In this document: positions 8,177 to 17,539 of the stretch, piece by piece
How positions within the stretch are numbered: position 1 is the stretch's first letter
Layout: each line of letters starts with the position of its first letter
Assembly: GCF_000381745.1 (NCBI RefSeq)
Contig: NZ_KB906990.1
Location: 1 to 64,000 of the forward strand
Direction of reading: 5' to 3'
DNA length: 64,000 bases
Origin: Psychromonas ossibalaenae ATCC BAA-1528
GTDB taxonomy: Bacteria > Pseudomonadota > Gammaproteobacteria > Enterobacterales > Psychromonadaceae
Notes under the pieces: model-generated
What the model saw: the letters and a program-made list of their open reading frames with translations, nothing else
Databases searched by the model: none
What the model was told of the DNA's origin: nothing
Translations under genes and position numbers: made by a program

Positions 8177-11100
8177 TATTCAATCTCCGCAGATATTTCA
8201 GCAGCTTGCGTTTGGGTCGGGGTTTCCAGAGCAGCGCTCTCGCCGGCCTCTTCAGCCACAGCTGCCTGCTGACGTAAAGCAAGTAATTCATCCAGACGAG
8301 ATACAGGGATTTCTGCATGGAATATTTTGTTATCTTTTAATTTATAATGGCGATCATACAGCGATAGAATATGACGGTCCGTCGAAGGTGAGGCTGACAG
8401 CATAGAAATATTATTATCATTAAACATTTTCAGCAGCAGATCGATATTTTCAGCAGCTAGTTCGCCTAATTCATCAACCGGTAAAATAATCTGTGACGGA
8501 CTTTCACCTGCCCCCCTAAGCATGCCCAGGATACCGGCAAACAGTGACAACATGGCTAGGTATGAAAGACCGGTTGAACTAATCTTTTTCAACTGGCGTG
8601 CATTTCGAGCGTGTTTTAACTGCCCTTTTTCAGTAATGGTAAATTCAATATCAAAGAGATTATTATGCGCCAGTACAAAACCTTCACTAGGCAGATAAGT
8701 AGAGAGCTTCTGCATCGCATAAATAAGATCGTCAGGTATATCGCCGAGCCCTTCCCGCAGATCGTCACGATACTGTTCAAACAGTTTAGCAAACTGCTGC
8801 AGCGGTCCCCAGTATTCAAGTTCTTCCTGCTTCATCACAGTATAAACATTGATATCAGCTAAGGCGTCAAACTTGGCTAATGCTGTGACATTCTGTGACA
8901 GCTGTTTACCGATGATTTTAATACGACGGCCAAAGTTTTCGATATGCTGATAAAACTCATTAATCATATTGGCGTTAACAGTCACCAGCTGATAAGTATT
9001 TTTCTGTTTCTGCTCAGCGCTGCTTAACAGATCGGCAATCGGATTACGGTATTTAAATAACCCCTTCGCCCCCTGATAATTATCATTATCAGAAACTAAC
9101 TTCAGCCAGTTATCATAAAGCTCACTACCGGCGTGATTTTTTCTGAATGATTCATTAAAGCGATTAAGCTGCTCCGTTAAACGTTTTTCAATAGATTTAA
9201 AGTGCTTCAGCCAGTCGAAACAGAAACTGACTGCAAGATCCGCTTCATTTTTCGGTTCCGAGTCACTTTCTAAAATTTCAATACCGCTTAATTCACAAGA
9301 GCGCTGGCTTTCACTAAGCTGAGTGAGCAGATCACCACTGTCACGCAGCTGACTATTAAGTTTTTTTAACAGCTTATGGCAGTTATCGATTAAAGCCGTT
9401 TTTTCTGTGTGCAGATCTTCCAGGCTGTTTTCAAAGCCGCGTTTTTGAATTTCACGATTTTGATTATGCTCAACCAGTTTGTCTCGGTTGACATAACGTT
9501 CATTCATAAACTGACTGTATTCACGCGCTTTACGCGCCCATACAGCACACTGGTCCAGTTCGCACTGGAGCTCTTTACGCTGCTTACTGCGTTTATCAAC
9601 TTCTCCGTCGGGATCAAGTTTAGCTAAATCACTGTTTTTCTGTTTTTTATAATCAGATAAACGGCTTTTCGCACTGCTTTCAATCAGCTCAAGCTGCTGC
9701 GATAATTGATCCAGCTGACTGTCACGGTCCGATTCAACCACCATACGCTGATCCAGCATAATATTGCTCAGTTCAAATCTCTGCTCCTGCTGAGATTCCT
9801 TGAACTCGTCAATTTTTCTGCTGATCTGTTTTTTCTCAGTTGTCAGTTCTTTAATTAACGTTTCAACAGCAGAGCTAGCCTCTTTAACAGCACGATGCTT
9901 TTTCTCAAAAAGGCTCTGCTGCTGCACTTTAAGCTGCTCAAGTTTTAATTCGTTTTGATTAAGTTTCTGCTTTACTTCGCTAATGGCGACTTTCTGCTGT
10001 TCAATCTGTTTGTGAACAGCAGTAAGCTGCTGATCCAGAGTTTCAATTTTCTGGACCAGCTGTTCGCGTTTTATATCTAAAGCAGCGGCTTTTTCACGCA
10101 GCTCATTTTCGTTAAGCTGCAGATCATTATCCTGAAGCAGCTGCAGATCTAACTGCAGACCGTAAAAGCTGTCAGAATTTCCAACCCATTTAGGATCTAA
10201 GTCTTTGCGGCTAAGCTGCTGTGCAGATAACAGGCGGCCGATATTATCCTTCCAGCCGACAGCGTCAGCTTCATTGCATAAATAATGCTGCAGAGACCCG
10301 GCTTCCGGCAGCAGCTGCTGCTCTACCGCATAGCACTGCTGTTTAAGCTGTTCTAGATAACGATTATCCTGCTTATGCTGCTCAAGTAATTTCTCACGCT
10401 GTTTTTCCAACAACGACAGGTGCTGATTTTCCTCATTACTTTTCTGCAGGATCAGCATCTGATCTTCATTAGTCTGGCTAAGGCTGCTTTGGTTAACTTC
10501 AATTGCAGTTAACAGCTGCTTGTCAATAAGCGGGTTCTGCTGCTGCAGCGCCGCCTGATGAAGTTTGTTATCAACTGTCTGCTGCTGCATATTAAGTTTT
10601 AGAAATGTATCATTCAGCTGTTCGTTTAACTGTGCAAGCTGCGCCTGATAGGTTTCATTAATCACGGTTAACTGCACATTTGCCGACTCTTTAATAGTGG
10701 CTGACTGCTCTTTATTAGCAGCTGTATCTTTAACTTTCTGTAACTGCAGTTCCTGAATTAATTTTTCAAACTTGTTATGAACCTTACTGATATTACCTTC
10801 AAAAGCTTCAATAACAGCATTGATCTCGTTGAGCAGGATCTGCAGACGCGGAGCTTGATCCGCCTGCAGCTGAAAACTGGCGGCATCCTGATCATCATAA
10901 TTTAATTTATCTTGATCCAGCAGATCAATACGGCTCTGGTCTGCTTCTATCTCGGCAGTTAATTTAGCGATATCCTGTCGTAACGACGAGCTGCTCTCTT
11001 TAAGCTGCGCTTCCAGCTGTTCCAACTCAGAACGCGTCTGTTCTTTTGTCTCTTTGCGCTGGCTCTGTTTAGTTTCAAGATGCTGCTGATGGTTAATAAT

Positions 11101-11922
11101 TTCAAAATGCAGATGCTGCAGCTTAATTAACAAGCTGTCGAGATTATTAAAATCGCTCTGCCATACCGTAATTTTATCGGCAACTTTCTGAATAGCACGG
11201 CTAGCCTGAATATCTGCAAGCCAGTGGCTGATATCTTCTTTATTAAGGCTGATCTGCTCTTTTTCTTCAATGCTGCTGCGGGCAAGATGATCGCTGGCAA
11301 TCGCCACCAGCATACGTTTTACAGCATCAAAATCGAGATTCTTTTCAATCGTACCGTTAACGACTTTGTCGATATGTGAGGTAGGCTGCTCACTAAATGC
11401 AAAACGGCTTTGTAACTGGCGGATATCTTTAAGTTTACGGCCGCCGCGAAGGTTCTGAATTACCTGACGGTATTTATCTATACCTAAATAACTAGAGCAG
11501 ACACTGCCGGCACTACGGTAAATACGTTCGACTTCATTAACCGATAACGGCTGCTTGTCGCTGCCGATAAAGTGGTCACTGTTATAAGCACCATCTATCA
11601 GTTTAAAATGCACACCGCGTCCGTCACTCTTAGCCAGCATCATACAAGTTTGCCCATAGGGACGCTGGTATTCATATACCAGCATGCTTGAGTCACGAGG
11701 CAGATAATAATCGGCAAAATTTCGCGCTTGATCTACCTTGCTGACAATATCACTGGGACGCATGCCGTAAAATAGCGGTAATAAGCGCATCAAAGATGTT
11801 TTACCCGCTCCGTTTGTGCCTTCAAGCTGAGTATGACCAGTTAAATTAAGTTCATTAACCTGGCCTTTCCAGAAACTGTCGATGATGATAATGCGCAGTA
11901 ATTGATAGGCTTGCTGAGCCAT
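8176..11922 (-). CDS. SMC-like ATPase, JetC/MksB-like
   Basis: The motor of the operon, 1248 residues. A Walker A motif GTNGAGKTS lies at residues 35-43. Very long coiled-coil arms (about 260-1000, rich in Gln, Leu, Lys and Glu) flank a central hinge region. The C-terminal head has a signature loop KISSTGLSY (about 1115) and a Walker B IILPVDELGE (Asp1150, Glu1151). This is the MukB/MksB/JetC plan. The start at ATG 11922 is chosen because AAGGA sits eight bases upstream; the open frame extends to a TTG at 11952. The last 40 residues are Ala/Glu-rich. It is the first gene of the operon, whereas in Wadjet operons the SMC is normally third. Confidence 0.85.
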   Translation of the reverse strand: MAQQAYQLLRIIIIDSFWKGQVNELNLTGHTQLEGTNGAGKTSLMRLLPLFYGMRPSDIVSKVDQARNFADYYLPRDSSMLVYEYQRPYGQTCMMLAKSDGRGVHFKLIDGAYNSDHFIGSDKQPLSVNEVERIYRSAGSVCSSYLGIDKYRQVIQNLRGGRKLKDIRQLQSRFAFSEQPTSHIDKVVNGTIEKNLDFDAVKRMLVAIASDHLARSSIEEKEQISLNKEDISHWLADIQASRAIQKVADKITVWQSDFNNLDSLLIKLQHLHFEIINHQQHLETKQSQRKETKEQTRSELEQLEAQLKESSSSLRQDIAKLTAEIEADQSRIDLLDQDKLNYDDQDAASFQLQADQAPRLQILLNEINAVIEAFEGNISKVHNKFEKLIQELQLQKVKDTAANKEQSATIKESANVQLTVINETYQAQLAQLNEQLNDTFLKLNMQQQTVDNKLHQAALQQQNPLIDKQLLTAIEVNQSSLSQTNEDQMLILQKSNEENQHLSLLEKQREKLLEQHKQDNRYLEQLKQQCYAVEQQLLPEAGSLQHYLCNEADAVGWKDNIGRLLSAQQLSRKDLDPKWVGNSDSFYGLQLDLQLLQDNDLQLNENELREKAAALDIKREQLVQKIETLDQQLTAVHKQIEQQKVAISEVKQKLNQNELKLEQLKVQQQSLFEKKHRAVKEASSAVETLIKELTTEKKQISRKIDEFKESQQEQRFELSNIMLDQRMVVESDRDSQLDQLSQQLELIESSAKSRLSDYKKQKNSDLAKLDPDGEVDKRSKQRKELQCELDQCAVWARKAREYSQFMNERYVNRDKLVEHNQNREIQKRGFENSLEDLHTEKTALIDNCHKLLKKLNSQLRDSGDLLTQLSESQRSCELSGIEILESDSEPKNEADLAVSFCFDWLKHFKSIEKRLTEQLNRFNESFRKNHAGSELYDNWLKLVSDNDNYQGAKGLFKYRNPIADLLSSAEQKQKNTYQLVTVNANMINEFYQHIENFGRRIKIIGKQLSQNVTALAKFDALADINVYTVMKQEELEYWGPLQQFAKLFEQYRDDLREGLGDIPDDLIYAMQKLSTYLPSEGFVLAHNNLFDIEFTITEKGQLKHARNARQLKKISSTGLSYLAMLSLFAGILGMLRGAGESPSQIILPVDELGELAAENIDLLLKMFNDNNISMLSASPSTDRHILSLYDRHYKLKDNKIFHAEIPVSRLDELLALRQQAAVAEEAGESAALETPTQTQAAEISAEIE

Positions 11923-12148
11923 AGATAATCCTTGTGAACGGTTTTTATACAATCTGTTATTGATTTGAATATTTTGCGCTAATTTATAAGGATAGAGCGG
12001 ATTTGTCGATGATTTTTAATGAAGATTGGGCTTTTAAATGCAGGTTAAGCGGGCTTTATGGCTAATTTAGCACGGCATGACAGCGAGTTGACCTCAACCC
12101 GCTACATTATTGCACAGTTTAGACACAGTCGGCCTTTAATGTAATAGA

Positions 12149-12165
12149 AAAGATAAACAGGCCCT
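12149..12165. repeat. single end of the AGGGCCTGTTTATCTTTG repeat
   Basis: AAAGATAAACAGGCCCT matches 17 of the 18 bases forming the inverted ends of the element at 22893-23157. Here it stands alone and overlaps the nagK stop codon. It may be a solo end left by an old insertion. Confidence 0.5.
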
Positions 12166-13069
12166 AGGGTATATAATTCAAAATTGCCGCGCCGCGCACT
12201 CCGCCGGTACCTCCGAATTTTGCTGTGGTAATTTTAGGTAACAAAACGTTCGGTAACAGATGCTCCGGCAGACGTTTAGGCAGTTCTTCATGTAATACTT
12301 CAAAGCTCGATAACCCGCCGCCAAATACAATCACATCGGGATCTAAGACTAAAATTGCCGTGCCTAAACCGGCAGCCAGAATATCAAAATAAATATCCAC
12401 GACTTTACAGGCAAGTTGATCACCGGCCCGGTACTTTTCAATAATTTCAGGTCCTTTTAAGACTTCCTTAGCATAATGCAGATACAAGTTGCCTAACCCG
12501 GTTCCGGACATATAGGTTTCTAAACACATTTGACGACCGCAGCCGCAGGTTATATTCGGTAAATCAGGATGCTGTAAAAATAGTGTTGCAGGCAGCGGAT
12601 AATGGCCCACTTCACCGGCAAAGGAATTATAACCGCTATGAATCGCACCATTAACAAAAATTGCACCACCGACACCAGTACCAAGTGTGATGCCGATAGC
12701 CGTTGAACATCCGTCCGCACTACCGCCGTAACACTCTGAAAGCAGAAAACAGTTAGCATCATTCTCTAATTTAACCGGGCGATCCAGAAGATCTGACAAA
12801 TCAGCGGCTAAATTACGCCCTTTAATGGCAGGCACGTTTGCACAATATAAGGTCTTATCCTGTTGATTTATTGCCCCGGGAAATCCCATACCAACGGCAC
12901 CGATGCAGTCAAACTGCTGATCTGCATTTTTGACCATAGCGCAGACAATCTGCAGAAATGAATCATAATCATCAGGTGTCGGCCGCTGATCTTCGAACAG
13001 ACAGTTCAACGCCTGATCATAAACAGAAAAAGCAATTTTAGTACCGCCAACATCAAATCCGTACAACAT
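12164..13069 (-). CDS. nagK: N-acetylglucosamine kinase (ROK family)
   Basis: Phosphorylates N-acetyl-D-glucosamine from wall recycling or chitin breakdown. The 301-residue protein opens with the ATP-binding MLYGFDVGGTKIAF, has the catalytic ENDANCF (Asp), the glycine-rich ITLGTGVGG, the ROK signature, a zinc site in CGCGRQMCLETY, and a closing GGTGGVRGAAIL. Length and motifs match NagK (about 303). ATG 13069 follows AAAAGGAAC and starts exactly at the family N-terminus; the frame upstream to 13114 lacks such support. It stands alone on the minus strand, downstream of a 265-base gap. Other ROK sugar kinases, such as fructokinase, remain possible. Confidence 0.85.
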   Translation of the reverse strand: MLYGFDVGGTKIAFSVYDQALNCLFEDQRPTPDDYDSFLQIVCAMVKNADQQFDCIGAVGMGFPGAINQQDKTLYCANVPAIKGRNLAADLSDLLDRPVKLENDANCFLLSECYGGSADGCSTAIGITLGTGVGGAIFVNGAIHSGYNSFAGEVGHYPLPATLFLQHPDLPNITCGCGRQMCLETYMSGTGLGNLYLHYAKEVLKGPEIIEKYRAGDQLACKVVDIYFDILAAGLGTAILVLDPDVIVFGGGLSSFEVLHEELPKRLPEHLLPNVLLPKITTAKFGGTGGVRGAAILNYIP

Positions 13070-13334
13070 AGAAGTTCCTTTTAGCATTAGGTTATATAAG
13101 TTTCTGTAGGTCACTTTAATAAGAAGCTGACTCTAAGGAAACTATTCATCAGTAACAGGCAGCTAACTGCGCACTGAAAAGTTCAAACAATCAACTTATC
13201 CTGCAGATACATATTTTACAGCGTCTTGTCTGAACCGCTTAATTCGAGGTGCGAATATACCATAAGGGAAAAAGCATGCATTATTAACAATGCAATTGGC
13301 GGTTTTTTATGGTGAAAATGAGGCGAATGTCATA

Positions 13335-13886
13335 TTAGCTGTTTCTTAAGCAAGCGCCTAATAACTCAGCAAAAAATTTACTGCCTTTCCTGCGCGCAAA
13401 CTCAATATTGCGTTGTGGTATGGCATCGGGATCCGGATGAGCGGCTAAAGCTTTCTCCATACTGGACTCACGTATAATATGCAGTGTCGGATAGGGTGAG
13501 CGGTTAGTATAATTAGCAGGATCATCTGCAGGTTCACCGGCAAAACAATAGCCGGGGTGAAAACTCGCCAGCTGATAGATACCTTCATAATCCTGATCGA
13601 ATAACAAATCATTAGCTAAATCGACTAAATCCAAGAAGTTATCCAGCTCCTGCACAGCATCAGCCATAATAAACAGGGTTGTTTCAGTCTTCTGGTGTTT
13701 ATCTAAATACAGGCATTCACTAATAAGCTCTGCTAACAGATCCTCAATTTCACTCTTACTGGCAACAGCATAACGAATGGAGCCCCGCTCAACCTCCTTC
13801 CGGGCAAACGGACAGATATTATATTTAACAATAACCTGCTTAACCCAGTTTTCTGTCTGGGTGATAATTGTGCTGTTCTTTTCCAT
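13335..13886 (-). CDS. DUF1415 family protein
   Basis: A 183-residue protein of unknown function matching the DUF1415 family, which is widespread in gammaproteobacteria. Recognisable features are the opening VKQVIVKYNICPFARKE, the middle YQLASFHPGYCFAG and the run DDPANYTNRSPYPTLHIIRE. Conserved His, Cys and Arg residues in these stretches hint at an enzyme or metal site, but nothing is proven. ATG 13886 follows TAGGAAA and is preferred over a TTG at 13904. It lies 56 bases upstream of a membrane-protein gene on the same strand. Confidence 0.8.
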   Translation of the reverse strand: MEKNSTIITQTENWVKQVIVKYNICPFARKEVERGSIRYAVASKSEIEDLLAELISECLYLDKHQKTETTLFIMADAVQELDNFLDLVDLANDLLFDQDYEGIYQLASFHPGYCFAGEPADDPANYTNRSPYPTLHIIRESSMEKALAAHPDPDAIPQRNIEFARRKGSKFFAELLGACLRNS

Positions 13887-13942
13887 TATTTTCCTATGTA
13901 ACAATATGTCTGCGACAACATTAACACTGCCGTTGTTTAAAA

Positions 13943-14425
13943 TTAAAATCGATAACCGTGTGCACCAAACATAGCACCAACAACAGTCACTAAACTGATG
14001 CTCAATAATACTATGTGCATCAGCTGCACACGGCGAAAAGTTTTATCACTGTCAATCAGTGCCTGCTTTCTAAACCAGTCATGTAAAAACCACGGTTCAA
14101 ATACGAATAATACCAGGGTGAAGAGCAGCCAGACCAGCACCATAAGATGCATCCACCAGAATTCAACTTGTAGAAAACGGTCCCAGATCTGCATTGTTTC
14201 TATAAGGTAAACACCGGATACAAACGTCAGTACTGTAGTGATCCGTGCCTGAATAGAAAATTTTCCTTCCAGTTTTTCAAACAGCTCAAGACGGTTGTGA
14301 ATATCCGGGATCTGTTTTAAAGAAGGGATTAAAACAGTGGTAACAAACGCCACTCCGCCTATCCACAACACAACGGCAAAAATATGTACTGCACGCGCAA
14401 AAATATAACTATTAACACTATCCAT
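13943..14425 (-). CDS. four-helix membrane protein, CopD-like
   Basis: A 160-residue integral membrane protein with about four transmembrane helices (near 8-30, 58-78, 90-112 and 136-156). The start ARAVHIFAVVLWIGGVAF, with a histidine in the first helix, and another conserved His in the third (WWMHLMVLVWLL) resemble CopD and related small haem- or copper-associated membrane proteins. Function is not known. Its start is unambiguous at ATG 14425. It is followed on the same strand by the DUF1415 gene, so the two could share a transcript. Confidence 0.65.
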   Translation of the reverse strand: MDSVNSYIFARAVHIFAVVLWIGGVAFVTTVLIPSLKQIPDIHNRLELFEKLEGKFSIQARITTVLTFVSGVYLIETMQIWDRFLQVEFWWMHLMVLVWLLFTLVLFVFEPWFLHDWFRKQALIDSDKTFRRVQLMHIVLLSISLVTVVGAMFGAHGYRF

Positions 14426-14498
14426 AACTGTCCCAGTAAGAATTCAACAAATCCCGAGTATTATACTCAGGTATTAAAGACAGTAAGCCTGATCACGA

Positions 14499-15644
14499 TC
14501 AATCACAAGCGTCTTTAAATGAATCCATAATTTTCAGCACTTTAGATCTATTATTAAGCAGCGCATTAACACAATCACTGTCTAATTTTATACCCGATAG
14601 GCGTTTTAACTCCGCGAAGGCATCATCTATTGTCCAGGCTTTTTTGTAAGGGCGCTCGCTGGTTAATGCATCAAATATATCAGCTACTGCAACAATGCGG
14701 GCCTCTATCTCAATCTGGTGAGCAGTTAAATGGTCAGGATAACCCGTGCCGTCTATTTTCTCATGGTGGGAGCGGACAATGGTTATAAGAGAACTGATAA
14801 ACGGAAGGTCGGAGAGTTTATACACTTCAATCAGTTTCTTAATCAAGTCATCGCCGCTAGCCGTATGACCCTGCATAACAGAAAACTCTTTATCCGTCAG
14901 CGACCCGTTTTTTAAAAGTATATGATCAGGTACGGCTAACTTACCTAAATCATGCATCGGCGCATAAAGATATATATAACTGATAAACAGATCTGAAAGC
15001 TCATAAATATCAGCAATTTCCCGCGCAATCAATAATGAATAACTGGCCATTCTCTGTAGATGCTCTCCAGTTTCCGGATCGCGGTGAGAGCTGATGATTT
15101 TCATTGATTCAATTGTTGATTTAAGTACATTAATTCGAGCGGTATCCCGATGCAGCAGCAGGGTTATTACCATAGACAGCAGCCTTAACCTTTGTACGAC
15201 CTCTTCCGTAAACACATTTTTAGTTCTTGAATTGACAAATAAAAAGCCAAGCAGCTGACCTTCCAGTAATAAAGGGATGGTGAGACTTGAAAGATAGCCT
15301 GCCTGGCGTACTAATGCTGTATGAGTATGGCTGCTGTGATCAAATATTGAAATATCATTAACTACCCTTTCCTGTGCACAGGAGGCTAAATGCTGAAGAG
15401 AGCTGCATTCAGACAGGATCGCTTCATAGTTATGCAGATCTGACGGTCGGTCTTCATCAAAAGCATGGGTTTTAATCACATCTCTCTCTACATCATAAAG
15501 TGCGATAGCAACCCGGTTAATAAAAGGAAAAGACTTACTTAGATCCTTACGAATTTCATGTATTTTCCCCTGCAGATCCGAATGATGTTCAAGATAAGAT
15601 GAAACATCAATCTCTTGTGCTTTATTATTCCTGATCATATCCAT
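14499..15644 (-). CDS. GAF-HD-GYP cyclic-di-GMP phosphodiesterase
   Basis: Cytoplasmic signalling protein of 381 residues predicted to break down cyclic di-GMP. A GAF sensor domain (about 20-165, with LTIPLLLEGQLLGFLFVNSR) is followed by an HD-GYP domain. The metal-binding residues are visible: RDPETGEH (about 188-195), His231-Asp232 in MHDLGKLAVPD, the second histidine in MQGHTASG (260), His293-His294, and GTGYP at 299-303. The HD-GYP set looks complete, so activity is likely. The signal sensed by GAF is unknown. It is transcribed alone, with an AT-rich upstream gap. Confidence 0.88.
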   Translation of the reverse strand: MDMIRNNKAQEIDVSSYLEHHSDLQGKIHEIRKDLSKSFPFINRVAIALYDVERDVIKTHAFDEDRPSDLHNYEAILSECSSLQHLASCAQERVVNDISIFDHSSHTHTALVRQAGYLSSLTIPLLLEGQLLGFLFVNSRTKNVFTEEVVQRLRLLSMVITLLLHRDTARINVLKSTIESMKIISSHRDPETGEHLQRMASYSLLIAREIADIYELSDLFISYIYLYAPMHDLGKLAVPDHILLKNGSLTDKEFSVMQGHTASGDDLIKKLIEVYKLSDLPFISSLITIVRSHHEKIDGTGYPDHLTAHQIEIEARIVAVADIFDALTSERPYKKAWTIDDAFAELKRLSGIKLDSDCVNALLNNRSKVLKIMDSFKDACD

Positions 15645-15748
15645 GATGCTTAGTTATCCTGTTATAAATATATACAGTTTAGTCCATTGACTTTGATATT
15701 TAATATATATCAGTCAAGTTTAAGTAAACATATCACTTATTAAACTTT

Positions 15749-16633
15749 TTAGGGCAGGTAATGCTGCGCTTTTTTATAGCCTAATGCGATCATTTCACAA
15801 GCATGGTCAAATTCCAGTGTACCGCAGGCGTTTCTGGCTATTTCAATATTATAATCCGCCGGGTAGGCGGCTAATTTCTGACGTGCTATGGTACTCTGCA
15901 TGGCATCGAATGCCTGGTTAGCAATATCATAGGCATCCCAGTCCTGCGCTTTCTGTTCCTTTTTCTCACTTCGGAAACGGCTGATGAATTGGTAAATACT
16001 TTCATGAATTTTCAGCCCCTGTGAACCGGGCTTTGACTGCTGTTGTTTTGATAGTTCAATTGGGGCTTCTGTGACTGTTCCGCCAAGATTTACAGCAATA
16101 GTCAGGTCTGTATCGTCACTGAAAGTAGGAGCGATTGGTACAGGGTTGAGTACTCCTCCGTCGATCAGTTCAACTCCATTGCGTGTTACAGGAGTAAAAA
16201 ACAAAGGCAGGGATATTGATGCCCGAATAGCATCAAAAAGAGATCCTGAATTTATCCACACCTCTTTTTCATTTTTGATATCAGCGGCAACTGCCGTATA
16301 CCTGACAGCCAGCTCTTCAATCTGCTGATCACCTAATAACTCAACTAACGTATTGATGACTTTATCACCGCGTACTAAGCCGCTGGACTTCCATGAAATA
16401 TCCAGCAGGGAAATAATATCCAGTTTGTCTATTTCACAAATCCACTTTTCAAAAATATCTAATTTTCCGGCTGCATACACGCCGCCGATAAGTGCCCCTA
16501 TCGAACACCCGGAAATAGAGCGTATTTCATAGTTATTTTCTACTAACCACTTAATAATACCGATATGAGCAAGCCCGCGCGCACCACCGCTTCCTAATAC
16601 CAGTGAAACAGTTGTCTTTTTAACACTGTGCAT
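15749..16633 (-). CDS. patatin-like phospholipase (RssA-like)
   Basis: A 294-residue serine hydrolase acting on lipid acyl chains. The oxyanion loop GSGGARG (14-20), the nucleophile GCSIG with Ser44 and the catalytic Asp158 in LIDGGVLNP complete the Ser-Asp dyad of patatins. It lacks a signal peptide and transmembrane helices, so it is cytoplasmic or peripheral, as RssA proteins are. ATG 16633 is chosen over 16684, because AGGTG lies five bases upstream and the family begins there. The C-terminal part (about 190-294) is less conserved. It is transcribed away from the DUF2913-like gene. Confidence 0.85.
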   Translation of the reverse strand: MHSVKKTTVSLVLGSGGARGLAHIGIIKWLVENNYEIRSISGCSIGALIGGVYAAGKLDIFEKWICEIDKLDIISLLDISWKSSGLVRGDKVINTLVELLGDQQIEELAVRYTAVAADIKNEKEVWINSGSLFDAIRASISLPLFFTPVTRNGVELIDGGVLNPVPIAPTFSDDTDLTIAVNLGGTVTEAPIELSKQQQSKPGSQGLKIHESIYQFISRFRSEKKEQKAQDWDAYDIANQAFDAMQSTIARQKLAAYPADYNIEIARNACGTLEFDHACEMIALGYKKAQHYLP

Positions 16634-16863
16634 AATCACCTCAGTTGTGTGAAACAAATACTTATTATAAAAGTAATTATCCATTTTAATTTAACCTAAT
16701 ATCTCATTTTACTGATGCAGTGCAGCTGCCTTACAAAAACATTGCAATTAGTTGCATTTATCTACTTGTGAGTGTGTTTATTGCCTGTCATAATTTTAAC
16801 CTGCACCGTTTTATTACGGTTATTTTAATATGTCTTCATTTTACGAAGCAAAATAGGAATTAC

Positions 16864-17526
16864 ATGGTTCTCTTCTCTCAGGAAATATATAAACTAATCA
16901 CTAGCGCGCTCACTGAATTATCAGCTTCTCAGGTCTCAGGAAGAACGCCGCAAAACCCGCTCAGTGAAGCACATTATCTGGGGGCATGGGTCACCACTGC
17001 CATGAAACAAAAACGTTTTGACAGTGTTGTTTTAGAAACATTAAAAGGATGGCAGCGTCAGGCCCGCAGTCTGGGTAAAAATGCAGGTTTAAAAAGGCAG
17101 TTTATCTATTTAGAGAAATGCTACAGCCAGGTTTTAAATGCAGAAAAGCAAGTACAGCCAGTAAGTGTTGAACAACTTAATGCGCTTTACGCTGCACTAA
17201 CTGATGATCAGTGGATGGTAACAACAGATCTGCCGGTCGGTGATAAGCTAAATCGTCACAGCGGTGGTAAACAATCGTTAATTGTCTGTGCAGAGCAGAT
17301 CAGCACTTGTTTTGATTCACAGGGAACACTGATAAAACCAATTTCTTTGTACATTCGCGGTACGCAGCAGGAAATCATTGACTTAGCATTTGCACAGGAT
17401 CTACTGTTATATAAAATAACAGACTACAAATCTAAAGTTAAATATCATGGTGAATTTATTGTTTACCCGAATAACGACGGAACAGCTTTACCGGAATTTC
17501 CGATCGATTCGAGCGAACAGGAATAA
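16864..17526 (+). CDS. DUF2913-like protein
   Basis: A 220-residue protein without membrane segments. The central AWVTTAMKQKRF...WQRQARSLGKNAGLKRQFIYLEKCY resembles the DUF2913 family of gammaproteobacteria, and this is a recollection of the pattern, not a search. Function is unknown. The open frame begins at 16720, but the first 48 codons encode a hydrophobic stretch without family resemblance. ATG 16864 has AGGAA at good distance, so it is preferred. It is followed after 13 bases by the receiver-EAL-like gene, so the two are probably co-transcribed and may work together. Confidence 0.6.
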   Translation: MVLFSQEIYKLITSALTELSASQVSGRTPQNPLSEAHYLGAWVTTAMKQKRFDSVVLETLKGWQRQARSLGKNAGLKRQFIYLEKCYSQVLNAEKQVQPVSVEQLNALYAALTDDQWMVTTDLPVGDKLNRHSGGKQSLIVCAEQISTCFDSQGTLIKPISLYIRGTQQEIIDLAFAQDLLLYKITDYKSKVKYHGEFIVYPNNDGTALPEFPIDSSEQE

Positions 17527-17539
17527 CTGTAGGTAGTAT

